From Lysobacterales bacterium (GTDB lineage: Bacteria > Pseudomonadota > Gammaproteobacteria > Xanthomonadales > Ahniellaceae), in the NCBI GenBank assembly GCA_016721845.1, contig JADKHK010000008.1, positions 1 to 64,000 on the forward strand: 64,000 nt of DNA. The letters run 5' to 3'. The notes below the pieces were generated by a model. It searched no databases. It had not been told where the DNA came from and saw nothing but the letters and a program-made list of their open reading frames with translations. The position numbers and the translations under genes are program-made. Below, in pieces: positions 22,125 through 31,109 of this stretch. Position 1 is the stretch's first letter. Every line of letters begins with the position of its first letter.

Positions 22125-22193
22125 AGCGCTTCATCGCGCTCGGCTGACAGGCGTCATTTGCGCGAAGCCGCGCGAGCAATGATGCTCGCGGGC

Positions 22194-23036
22194 ATGATCC
22201 GCATCGATTCCGTTCGCAAGCAATTCGGTTCCACGGTCGCGCTCGACGGGCTGTCGCTCGATGTGCGTCCCGGCGAGATGTTCGGACTGCTCGGTCCGAA
22301 CGGCGCCGGCAAGTCGACGACCATGGCCTTGCTCACCGGTCTGCATGTACCCGATGCCGGCACGGTCTCGGTGCTCGGCGGCAGTCCGCGCGATCCGGTC
22401 CTGCGGGCACGCGTCGGACTCGCGCCGCAGTCGTTGGCCTTGTACGAGAACCTCAGTGGTCGCGAGAACATCGCGTTCTTCGCGCGCATGTTCGGTTTGC
22501 ACGGCGCCCACCTCGCGCGGCGCGTCAACGCCGCGCTCGATTTCGTGCAACTGGCCGACCGCCAGAACGATCGCGCTGGCGCTTATTCCGGCGGCATGCA
22601 ACGGCGATTGAATCTGGCTGCCGCGATCGTGCACGAACCGGAACTGATCCTGCTCGACGAGCCCACGGCCGGCGTCGATCCGCAGTCGCGCAATGCACTG
22701 TTCGAGAACGTGCTGGCCTTGAAGGCCGCCGGCCGCACCATCGTCTACACCACGCATTACATGGAAGAGGTCGAACGCCTTTGTGACCGCGTCGCCATTG
22801 TCGATCGCGGGCGCGTGCTCGCCGTCGACAGCGTGCCCGGCCTGCTGCGCACGCATGGCGGTGCGCCGGTGCTCGTGGTCGAGCGCGGCGGTCGCAGCGA
22901 GCGCATCGAGACAACGGATACGCTGGCCGAGCTGAATCGGCTCGCCGCGAGCGGGCCGATCGACGGCTTCCATGTTGAACGACCGCGTCTGGAGCAGGTC
23001 TTCCTGCACCTCACCGGCCGCAGCCTGAGGGATTGA
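22194..23036 (+). CDS. ABC transporter ATP-binding protein
   Basis: 280 residues. Complete ABC ATPase: Walker A LLGPNGAGKSTT, Q-loop GLAPQSLALYENLSGRENI, signature YSGGMQRRLN, Walker B LILLDEPTAGVD and H-loop TTHYMEEVERLCD. The 'YENLSGREN' Q-loop style and the C-terminal extension place it with multidrug/polysaccharide/ABC-2 type exporters (CcmA/NatA-like). It is followed one base later by its permease. The ATG at 22194 begins the conserved part; ATGs at 22179 and 22182 are possible alternatives. Confidence 0.9.
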   Translation: MIRIDSVRKQFGSTVALDGLSLDVRPGEMFGLLGPNGAGKSTTMALLTGLHVPDAGTVSVLGGSPRDPVLRARVGLAPQSLALYENLSGRENIAFFARMFGLHGAHLARRVNAALDFVQLADRQNDRAGAYSGGMQRRLNLAAAIVHEPELILLDEPTAGVDPQSRNALFENVLALKAAGRTIVYTTHYMEEVERLCDRVAIVDRGRVLAVDSVPGLLRTHGGAPVLVVERGGRSERIETTDTLAELNRLAASGPIDGFHVERPRLEQVFLHLTGRSLRD

Positions 23037-23037
23037 G

Positions 23038-24313
23038 ATGACGGCCCTGCTTGCTCTCGCCGCGAAGGACATCCGACTGTTGCTGCGCAATCGCGGCGCG
23101 CTGTTCTTCACCATCGGCTGGCCGCTGCTGGTCGCGATCTTCTTCGGGATGGTGTTCGGCGGTGATGGTGGCAGCAGCCGGCCCAAGGTTGCGCTGGTCG
23201 TCCAGGATACGCAGGCAGGTGCCGAGCGCTTCGCGCAATCGGTGCTGAAACTCGACACGCTCGACGTCGAGCGCGTCGATGCCGCGACCGCCGAGCAATG
23301 GGTGCGCCAGGGCAAGCGCAGCGCCGCGATCGTGTTGCCGGTCGGATTCGGCGAGCGCAGCGCGCGTGCCTTCAGTGGCGATCCACCGCAGGTCGAATTG
23401 TGGCTGGACCCGAGCCGCAAGGCCGAGCGCGCGATGATCGAAGGCATGCTGATGAAACTCGGCGGCGAGGCGATGTTCGCCAGCATCAGCGACCCTGCCG
23501 CGCGCCGGCAGTGGCTCGATGCCTCGCGCGCCGATCTGGATACGCTGGCGATCCGGCTCGCGCCAGCAGTTCAGCGATTTCTACGATGCGCTCGACGCGA
23601 TGATGGCGACGCCGCAAGCTGCCGGCACCGGCGGCACAGGGCGCGGCGGCGGCGGCCCGGGCTTCACGCCGCTCACCGTCAGCGCGCGCGACATCTCGGT
23701 GGCGAAACGCGGTCCGAGCAACGGTTTCGCGATCAGTTTCACGCAAGGCATGTTCTGGGCCTTGCTCGGCGCGCTGATGAGTTTCGTGACCTCGCTGGTG
23801 CTCGAGCGCATGCAGGGGACCTGGAGCCGCCTGCGCAGCGCGCCGCTCTCGGTAGGTTCGATTCTGCTCGGCAAGGCGTTGTCCTGCTTTGCCGTGATGA
23901 GCGTGTCGCTGCTGCTGATGAGTACGGTCGGCGCGCTGGTGTTCGGCGTCGTGCCGCATTCGCTGCCGAAGTTGCTGGCCGCATTCGTCGCGGCGGCGGT
24001 CGCGTTCACCGGATTGATGATGTTGCTCGCCAGTCTTGGCCGCACGGTGCAGACCGCGAGTGGCGCGGCCTGGGCGGTGATGATGCCGCTGGCAATGGTC
24101 GGCGGCGCGATGATTCCCTTGTTCGTCATGCCGCCGTGGATGCTGCAGCTGTCGAACCTGAGCCCGGTGAAGTGGGCGGTGATCGGCATCGAAGGCGCCA
24201 CCTGGCGCGGATTCTCTTACGCTGAAATGGCGACGCCGGTCGCCATCCTGCTCGTGACCGGCCTGGTCTGCGGCGCGGCTGGCGCGTGGCGGATCACGCG
24301 CCAGCCTGATTGA
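23038..24313 (+). CDS. ABC-2 type permease; frameshifted here
   Basis: About 424 residues after repair. One N-terminal membrane segment (FFTIGWPLLVAIFFGMVFGG) leads into a large extracytoplasmic loop. Five or so membrane spans follow (MFWALLGALMSFVTSLVLERMQGTWSRLRSAPLS, then CFAVMSVSLLLMSTVGALVFG and others), with the ABC-2 pattern 'LERMQGTWSRLRSAPLS'. The frame changes once, between 23550 and 23575, at AIRLA / QQFSDFYDALDAMM. It is coupled to the ATPase gene, and together they would form an ABC-2 exporter of unknown substrate (drug or lipid). The downstream gene is convergent. Confidence 0.83.
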
Positions 24314-24317
24314 GGGT

Positions 24318-25152
24318 TTACGGGTCCGGCACGAAGCCGCCGGCGAAGGCGCGCGGTTCTTCGCGGCCCCAGCGCGGCTGGCGGATCACGCCGCGGTCGA
24401 CCAGGTGTTCCCAGGTGTCGTACTGCAATTCGACGACTTCATCCGGGCGCGACGAGCGGCGCTCAAACTGCGTCGTGTTCACCTGCGACCACTCGCGCTG
24501 GCCATGGGCGGTGCCGAGTTCGGAAGCGAAGTCTGCGCTGCGTTCGCGCTTGGCATATGGTGCGGCGGCATCGGCCGCAGCCCCCGTCGCCGGGCGCGGG
24601 CTGGCTGCGTTGTGCCATCGCTTCGGCTTCGCGTGCGGCGGACGGCGCCTGTGCGTTCTTGCGACGCGAATCGTCTTCACGGTAGACCGGCGGCGGGGGC
24701 GGCAAGTAGATCGGCGCGCGTTCGCGGAACACCGCGATGCCGATCACGCCGACGTTCTGCGGTCGACCGGTGCGCGCGGCATAGCTCCATTCCGGCGCAC
24801 TGAACACGAACTGCGCGACGTCGTTCATCGACTTGCGCCAGCCATTGATCTCGGCGCGTTCGTACGGTCCGAGCACGTAGCCGCCCTGGTACGGGTCGGC
24901 GGTCTCGCCGGTCACCGCGTTGACACCGTCGACGCTGAGCACGGCCATCACGCGTTCGCCGGTGCGGTTCTGCATCATCACCGCGTAGCGATGGCCGGGC
25001 TCGCCGGCGACATAAGCGCGACCGCCCTTGTGATGCACCTCGATGACGCGTCCGGTGTCGCGGTCGACGACCTGCAGATCGACCAGATTGTGCACATGGG
25101 CCTGCGTGGTGAGGGTGGCCAGGGCCAGGATCATTCCGAACATCGCTTTCAT
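24318..25152 (-). CDS. Exported protein of unknown function with a conserved central domain; frameshifted here
   Basis: About 278 residues after repair. Starting at MKAMFGMILALATLTTQAHA-like sequence, it has a Sec signal peptide. The well-ordered region (residues about 20-140) contains VQVVDRDTG-like, RNRTGERVMAVLSVDGVNAVTGETA, GYVLGPYERAEINGWRKS and YAARTGRPQNVGVIGIAVF. Such runs look like a conserved periplasmic beta domain that I cannot name. A Pro-rich linker and a polar C-terminal tail (TQFERRSSRPDEVVELQYD) follow. The shift lies near 24590-24620. Function unknown. Confidence 0.6.
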
Positions 25153-25212
25153 CGTCGCCTCCGTCGTGGGTGATGGGTGCAACGATGGGATGCGGCCAGC
25201 GGGGTTCGGGTT

Positions 25213-26954
25213 CTACTCGAAGCCGTTGCCAAACAGCGGCGATTCAGCTGCAGCGGCCGCAACGGCCCAGGCCAGACCGTCGCTGGTGCGGTGCTCCCAG
25301 CCCCACTTGCGCCACGGACTGATGCGGAACGCCGTGAGCCCCGACGACGGCGCGGTCGGGCGAATCCAGAAGTTCACGCCCAGGTCGTAGGTGTCGTAAA
25401 GCGCGTCGACGGTGCCGGCGAGCGTCGCGTCACGCGGTCCGACCAAGGCGCCGAAATAGTCGGCCCAAGCCATGGCCGCGACCACGTCGAGTGCGTGTTC
25501 GGCATCGTGGATCGGTGCTTCGATCGCGAAGTCGGTGCCGTCGTGTTCGATCACGTAACGTGGCGCGAGTACCACGCCGTAGTCGCTGTCCTCGGTGCGC
25601 AATGCGCTACGCAGGAAGCCGCCGCTGCGCCGGATCATGTCGGCCGTCGCGACATCTTCCGCGGTCACGTAGGCGCGACGCAAGGCATCGGTCAGCAGCG
25701 CCGTCATCCACGTCGAAGCGCCGTAGGCGGCACCATCCCAGTCGCCGTGCTGATCGCCGGTGTGATACCAGCCGCCATCGACATGGCTCGCCGGAATGCC
25801 CGCCAGCGCGCCGTTCTGGTGTGCCGCCAATGCGGTCACGATGGCGTTCACGCTGTCGCGGCGCGTGGTGTTGCCGGTGACTTCGTAATCGATCGCATGC
25901 GCCATCAACTTGAACGCGACCATTCGCTCGGTCCAGAACCCGAGCGCAGCGGTCCACGCATGCGGGCTGCCGTTGTGGGCATTTGCGGTATTCGTGATCG
26001 TGGACAGAAAGTCTCGTCGCCGGTCATCCAGTAGGCGTAGGCCAGCGACTCGTTGAACGAATACTTGTTGTCGCTCGCGTTCAGGCTGAAGAAGCCGCTG
26101 CCGTTGACGCGTGCGCGATAGAACTCGGCGTGGCGCACTGCCTCGCGCAACGGCTTCAGGAAGCCGCTGCGGAAGTGCAGCGTGAACATGGTCGCGGCGC
26201 GGTCGTACAACCACGGCTCGAAGGCGGTCTTGTAAGGACACTGGTTGGCGACCGTGACCAGCGGGTCGTCCTCGTTGACGACGGTGTACAGACCGTTCTT
26301 CAGCGCATGGTCGGCTTCGGTGAAACCGGGCCAGGTCGCGATGGCATCGTTTGTGGCCGGGTCGTCGCGGGTCGCCGGATCATCGGCAGCGAACGGCACG
26401 ACCTGACTCGTGCGCAATGCGCCGCGGCTCAGCCAGGCTGCCGGCAAGGTCGCGTAGACATTGGGTTCGAGCACGTTGTCGGCAGGCGCGAAGCTGCCGC
26501 TGGTGACCAGATGCCAGGTGCTCGCGCGCAACGCCCGCGTCGGTCGGTTCAGGGTCCGGGCGGGTCCGCCCCATTCGACGACGATGCGCTTCGGCAGGCT
26601 CGGGTTCGCGAATGCGATTTCCACCTGCACCAGCGCGACGCGTACCGACTGCCCGTCGATGCCGGCATCGCTGCGATGTCGCCATGGCGTCAACGACTGC
26701 ACATAGGCCGGAATCTCGAGGCCGTTGTCGAGCACGCGCAGATTGGCCAGTTGCGCCGCCGTGATCGAGCCGCGCGGGAACGGTACGCAGAAGCTCGCAA
26801 CGACTGCCGTGTTCGCGGTCACGACCTCGGTCGCGTGCAGATCGACCGCTACCGAGCCGGTGGGCACCGGTGCGGCGAACAACGCGTCCACGGCTGCGAC
26901 CGGCCCCGCCAGCAGCAGCCCCAGCACGCCCAGAATCCCCCAATGCCAGCGCAT
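25213..26954 (-). CDS. Large exported protein of unknown family with GFE tail; frameshifted here
   Basis: About 580 residues after one repair near 26010. The start MRWHWGILGVLGLLLAGPVAAVDA is a Sec signal peptide. The N-terminal third is beta-rich. The rest is probably a helical repeat or barrel resembling alpha/alpha-toroid glycosidases or lyases (FNESLAYAYWMTGDETF, MVAFKLMAHAIDYEVTG, DGGWYHTGDQHGDWDG, GASTWMTALLTDALRRAY), but I cannot assign it to a family. It ends in SPLFGNGFE, a C-terminal tail also seen in the secreted protein at 29396. Extracellular location is likely; a role in polymer breakdown is only a guess. Confidence 0.6.
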
Positions 26955-27050
26955 GACCGTTCCCCCATGACCCGGTTTCGTGACGGACTGTAACGCGGGC
27001 TCGGGCGTTGCCGCTGTGACGCCGGACGCGTTGTTTGCGGCAGGCAGACC

Positions 27051-27071
27051 ATGCGCATAATCTATGCGCAT
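27051..27071. promoter_or_regulatory. Putative ccdAB operator and promoter
   Basis: Two copies of the self-complementary octamer ATGCGCAT (27051-27058 and 27064-27071) flank AATCT and form an almost perfect 21-bp palindrome. A -10-like CATAAT (27056-27061) overlaps the pair. CcdA antitoxins repress their own promoters by binding such sites, so this is a likely autoregulatory operator. Sequence observed; function inferred. Confidence 0.5.
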
Positions 27072-27087
27072 GAACCGGGTGCCTGCC

Positions 27088-27318
27088 ATGAACGCCGTCA
27101 TCAAGAAGCCGACCAATCTGAGTCTCCAGGCCGATCTGCTGGCCGAAGCCAAGGCGCTGGACCTGAACCTGTCGGCCGAACTCAACAAAGCCCTGGCCGA
27201 GATCGTCAAGCGCAAGCGCGCCGAGCGATGGCTGGCGGAGAACCGCGAGGCGATCGAGGCCTACAACCGCCACATCGAACGTGACGGCTTGTGGAGCGAC
27301 GGCTTGAGGACATTCTGA
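27088..27318 (+). CDS. ccdA: CcdA-family antitoxin
   Basis: 76 residues from ATG 27088. The family pattern is an N-terminal ribbon-helix-helix (KKPTNLSLQADLLAEAKALDLNLSAEL) for DNA binding and a C-terminal toxin-binding tail with RKRAERWLAENREAIEAYN and WSDGLRTF, closely matching the CcdA consensus 'RWLAENREAI'. ATGs at 27064 and 27070 are in frame but sit on or at the presumed transcription start, so 27088 is preferred. The stop overlaps the ccdB start (TGATG), as is normal for these pairs. Confidence 0.9.
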   Translation: MNAVIKKPTNLSLQADLLAEAKALDLNLSAELNKALAEIVKRKRAERWLAENREAIEAYNRHIERDGLWSDGLRTF

Positions 27319-27635
27319 TGCGTCGCTTCGACGTGTTCCACAACGAGGACCCGCGCACACGCAAGCGCGTTCCGTATTTCGTCGTGCTGCAGTCGGACTT
27401 GTTGAGCGGCTTGAACACCGTCGTCGTCGCGCCGATCGGGATGGCGAAGGTGGTCGAAGGCAAGCCGGCAACGACACTGATGCCGTCGGTAGTCCTCGAC
27501 GACCACGAATTCGTCGTCTACCTCCCGGAACTCGCAGCGGTTCCTTCGCGGCTGATGCGCAAGCGCGTCGCCAACCTGGAATCGTCGCGCGACCTGATGA
27601 CGCGCGGCCTCGATCTTCTCTTCAGCGGAATCTGA
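27318..27635 (+). CDS. ccdB: CcdB-family toxin (gyrase poison)
   Basis: 105 residues, the same size as F-plasmid CcdB (101). It begins MRRFDVFHN (family start M-x-F-D-V-Y/F) and shows PYFVVLQSDLLSGLNTVVVAPI, LMPSVVLDDHEFVVYLPELAAVP and a C-terminal LTRGLDLLFSGI-like end (TRGLDLLFSGI). The last three residues of CcdB are needed for gyrase binding; here they are SGI, matching the usual W-G-I/S-G-I type end. It is a chromosomal toxin-antitoxin module, 6 bases upstream of trpS. Confidence 0.92.
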   Translation: MRRFDVFHNEDPRTRKRVPYFVVLQSDLLSGLNTVVVAPIGMAKVVEGKPATTLMPSVVLDDHEFVVYLPELAAVPSRLMRKRVANLESSRDLMTRGLDLLFSGI

Positions 27636-27640
27636 TCCTC

Positions 27641-28991
27641 ATGTCCAAACGTCGTGTCCTCACCGGTATCAAGCCGACCGGTTCCCCGCACCTCGGCAAT
27701 TACGTCGGCGCGATCAAGCCGGCGATCGCGGCCAGTCGCGATGCGCAGGTCGATTCGTACTTCTTCCTGGCCGACTACCACGCCCTGATTTCCTGCAGCG
27801 ATCCATTGCGCGTGCAGCGTTCGACGCTCGAAATCGCCGCGACCTGGCTGGCGCTCGGGCTCGATCCTGAGCGGGTGATGTTCTATCGCCAGTCCGACAT
27901 CCCGGAAATTCCGGAACTGACCTGGCTGCTCACCTGCGTCACCGGCAAGGGTCTGCTGAATCGCGCCCACGCCTACAAGGCCGCGGTCGATGCGAACGCG
28001 GCCGAGGGTGTCGATGTCGATGCCGGCATCAGCGCCGGCCTGTACATGTATCCGGTGCTGATGGCCGCGGACATCCTGATGTTCAACGCGCATGCGGTGC
28101 CGGTCGGCAAGGACCAGGTCCAGCACATCGAGATCGCGCGCGATCTCGGCCAGCGCTTCAACCACATCTATGGCGGCGACTACTTCACGTTGCCGGAAGC
28201 GCAGGTGGACGACAACACCGCGACGCTGGCCGGGCTCGACGGCCGCAAGATGTCGAAGAGCTACGACAACACCATTCCGCTCTGGGACGCCCCGGCGACG
28301 ATGCGCAAGCTCGTCATGAGCATCGTCACCAATTCGCAGGCGCCCGGTGAACCGAAGGATCCGGAGTCCTCGCACGTGTTCTCGATCTACCAGGCCTTCG
28401 CCACGCCCGCGGAAACCGCGGCCATGCGCAAGGCCTACCAGGACGGCATCGGCTGGGGCGAGGCCAAGCAGGCGCTGTTCGAACGGATCGACCGCGACCT
28501 TGCGCCGGCACGCGAACGCTATCGCCACTACATGGGGAATCCGCAGGATGTCGAAGCCTTGTTGCTGCGCGGCGCCGAGCGCGCGCGAAGAGTCTCGGCC
28601 ATTCATCGCGACACTGCGGGATGCGGTGGGATTGCGTTCGGTCGCGAAGGTCGTCGCCGATGCCACGAAGATCGAGCAATCCGGCGATGCGTTGCAGCCC
28701 GAGCTGAAGCAGTACCGCGACAGCGACGGCCAGTTCTACTTCAAGCTGGCTGAGAAGTCGGCCGGCGTGCTGGCGCAGAGCATCGGCTTCGCGAACGGCA
28801 AGGAGGCCGGTGCCGCGATCGCGCGCATCAAGCGCGGCGAAGGCGCGATCGCGAACGGCGAACTCGTGCTCGATGGTGCAGCCGTCGCCTATGTGCCGGG
28901 TGGGGTCGATCCGGCCGATGCCAGTACGGCACTCGATGTGCTGGTGCGACTGGAGGCCGAAGCCCAAACCAAGAAGCAGGCGCAGCCATGA
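27641..28991 (+). CDS. trpS: Tryptophanyl-tRNA synthetase with C-terminal extension; frameshifted here
   Basis: About 450 residues after repair, longer than the ~334 of E. coli TrpS. The class I motifs are PHLGNYVG (HIGH-like) and KMSKSYDN (KMSKS). The catalytic part ends about residue 335. A C-terminal addition of about 100 residues then follows (QYRDSDGQFYFKL, LAQSIGFANGKEAGAAI), resembling a YegP/DUF1508-type small domain. The frame changes once inside the alternating GCGCGCG run near 28580-28590, a typical slip point, at GAERAREESRPFIATL. TrpS is essential, so a consensus error is the likely cause. The stop overlaps the next gene by four bases. Confidence 0.92.
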
Positions 28992-29284
28992 GCGTGCTCG
29001 CGCTGATCCTGTTCCTGCCCTGGTTCATCATCGTTGGTGGCGTCTACTGGTTCCTGCCGACGGCCTCGCCGCGCTCGGCGGCGCGGAATCGCATCGATTC
29101 CATCGCGCTGGTCATTGCAGTCGCGCTCAGCGCCGCGGGCATGTGGTTTGGCATGCAGACCGACACCAGCGGCTATCACCCGATCTGGGCGCAGGTATTG
29201 GCGACGTTGTACGCGTATGGCGCCTTCCTCGGCGTGCTCGCCATCGCGGCGTGGCTGAGGCGGCGGGCGACGCGGACTCGTTGA
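28988..29284 (+). CDS. Small three-span inner-membrane protein
   Basis: 98 residues with three hydrophobic segments: LALILFLPWFIIVGGVYWFL, SIALVIAVALSAAGMWFG and LYAYGAFLGVLAIAAWL. The end is basic (RRRATRTR), suggesting a cytoplasmic C-terminus. It starts within the trpS stop (ATGA), so it is probably cotranslated with it. Small membrane proteins of this kind accompany trpS in Lysobacterales; the function is unknown. Confidence 0.75.
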   Translation: MSVLALILFLPWFIIVGGVYWFLPTASPRSAARNRIDSIALVIAVALSAAGMWFGMQTDTSGYHPIWAQVLATLYAYGAFLGVLAIAAWLRRRATRTR

Positions 29285-29395
29285 GCACGCCACTGGTGTC
29301 CGTCCCTCCCATCCGTCGGTAGTCGTGTGATGCGCGACGTGTATTCTTGTCGTCGTCGATTGGGGGCAAGCCGATGTTCAGTCTTGGCGCGCAAG

Positions 29396-31084
29396 ATGCC
29401 GGTAAGTACGGTCGTGTCGAGAATCGCGACAGGTGCACTGTTGATGTTTGCTTGTACCGCCGCGTCCGCGTGGCAAGTGAACCAGGCGCCAGTGGTCATT
29501 TTGCCTTCGCCGTTGCCGGTCACGTCGCCGGGAACGGTGGTCGACGTGGGGGCAAGTGTGTCCGACCCTGATGCCGGCAGCGCCGATGTCGAATTGTCGT
29601 TCGAGATTTCCGATGCTGCGGGCGTGTTCGCGCCCGCCGACGTCGGGCGCGTGACGTGGGACTTCGGGTTGTTGGTCACCAGTGATGTCGCAACCGCCAG
29701 CCTGGCGGAGATCAACACGGCGCTGGACGGGATGAGATTTCGACCCAGCGCCGGATTTGCCGGGACCGCGGTCATGTTGATGACGATCGACGATCTGGGC
29801 CATACCGGCACCGGAGGCGCCAAGACAAACACCAAGCAATTCGCGATCAAGGTGTGTTCCGCGACAGAGTTGGGAAATGCCGCGGCCTGCGCAATGAACA
29901 ACAGGCCGGTAAACGGGAGTTTGTCCCCAGCACCCGACACCCAGCCCCAAACCGTTGTTGCCGTGCCATGGTCGGTCTCCGATCCAGACGTCGGTGCGGG
30001 CACATTGGATATGGAAATCAATGTCGCGGATCCGTCTGCCGTGCTGACGCCTGCACAAGTGGGTACGGTCTCGTGGACCTTTGGTACCGCTGTCACTTCC
30101 GATCTGGCAACGGCTGCGCTCGGGCCGGTGAATGCGGCATTGGCCGGATTGAGTTTTCGACCTGCCGCCGGATTTGCCGGACAAGCCCGACTGGTGTTCG
30201 AAATCGATGACAACGGCAATTCCGGTACCGGCGGTGAGCTATCCGACACCGATTTCATCCTGATTGATGTCTGCACACCTGCAGAACTTGGTACCGCCGC
30301 ATGCGCGGTGAACAACAATCCCGTCAATGCCATTCCTGTCGGCCTCAGCACGCCATCGGAAACGCCGTTGGCGATTCCCGCCAGTGTGTCTGATCCGGAT
30401 GTCGGTATCGGACTGATGGAGATGGAGCTCAGTTTGGTCGATGCCGCAGGCGTACTGACGCCGGCTCAGGTCGGCACGCTGAGCTGGAGTTTCGGCAGTG
30501 GCATCACTTCTGATGTCGTCATTGCCAGTCGTGCAACCATCAATGCGGCGCTCGCGGGCCTGCAATTCGTGCCCGCACCGACCTTCACCGGGACCGCGCG
30601 TATCGTGTTCGAGATCGATGATCAAGGCAATTCAGGCAGTGGTGGGCAGCTAGCGGACACCGATTTCCGGGACATTCCGGTGACGCCGAGGCCCGGCGTA
30701 GCCGAGATTCAGTCATCGTGCGTGCGCGCGGCGGGCGAAGGAACGGTGGTGTCGATTCCGGTGAAGCGGACGAGCGGTGACGATACCGCCGTCAGCGTGG
30801 GCGTGTCCCTCGCCGGGGTGACGGCGACGCCAGGCACCGATTTTTCGCTCTTGAGTTCGAGTACCTTGTCCTGGGCGAATCAGGATCGTTCCGATCGGGT
30901 GATCAGCTTGCTGATTGCAGCGGACGTGATCTCCGAACCGGTCGAGTCCTTCATCGTCAACCTCGTGTCGCCCGTCGGCATGGCGCTGGGCAGTCCTGCA
31001 AGCATCACGATTCGCATCGACCCCGCACTGACCGGCGATACCGTGTTCCTTCAGGATGGCTTCGAATCCGTCAGTTGTCCTTGA
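29396..31084 (+). CDS. Secreted cadherin-like triple-repeat plus Calx-beta-like protein with GFE tail
   Basis: About 562 residues. A Sec signal (TGALLMFACTAASAW) is followed by three tandem repeats of about 125 residues. Each repeat has S-D-P-D-x-G, LTPAQVGT-x-x-W-x-FG, TSD-x-x-x-A, N-A-A-L-x-G-L-x-F and an acidic FEIDD-x-G-(N/H)-(S/T)-G-(T/S)-GG segment that may bind Ca2+, as in cadherin-like or Calx-beta folds. A Calx-beta-like domain (SIPVKRTSGDDTAVSVGVSL; EPVESFIVNLVSP) comes next, and the end is FLQDGFESVSCP. The start is uncertain: an in-frame start at 29327 would add 23 residues, and a stronger ribosome site precedes an out-of-frame ATG at 29374, so a small shift may exist here. Probably a surface or extracellular protein. 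Confidence 0.7.
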   Translation: MPVSTVVSRIATGALLMFACTAASAWQVNQAPVVILPSPLPVTSPGTVVDVGASVSDPDAGSADVELSFEISDAAGVFAPADVGRVTWDFGLLVTSDVATASLAEINTALDGMRFRPSAGFAGTAVMLMTIDDLGHTGTGGAKTNTKQFAIKVCSATELGNAAACAMNNRPVNGSLSPAPDTQPQTVVAVPWSVSDPDVGAGTLDMEINVADPSAVLTPAQVGTVSWTFGTAVTSDLATAALGPVNAALAGLSFRPAAGFAGQARLVFEIDDNGNSGTGGELSDTDFILIDVCTPAELGTAACAVNNNPVNAIPVGLSTPSETPLAIPASVSDPDVGIGLMEMELSLVDAAGVLTPAQVGTLSWSFGSGITSDVVIASRATINAALAGLQFVPAPTFTGTARIVFEIDDQGNSGSGGQLADTDFRDIPVTPRPGVAEIQSSCVRAAGEGTVVSIPVKRTSGDDTAVSVGVSLAGVTATPGTDFSLLSSSTLSWANQDRSDRVISLLIAADVISEPVESFIVNLVSPVGMALGSPASITIRIDPALTGDTVFLQDGFESVSCP

Positions 31085-31109
31085 TGCCGATCGGGAGGGT
31101 CGCAGTAAC

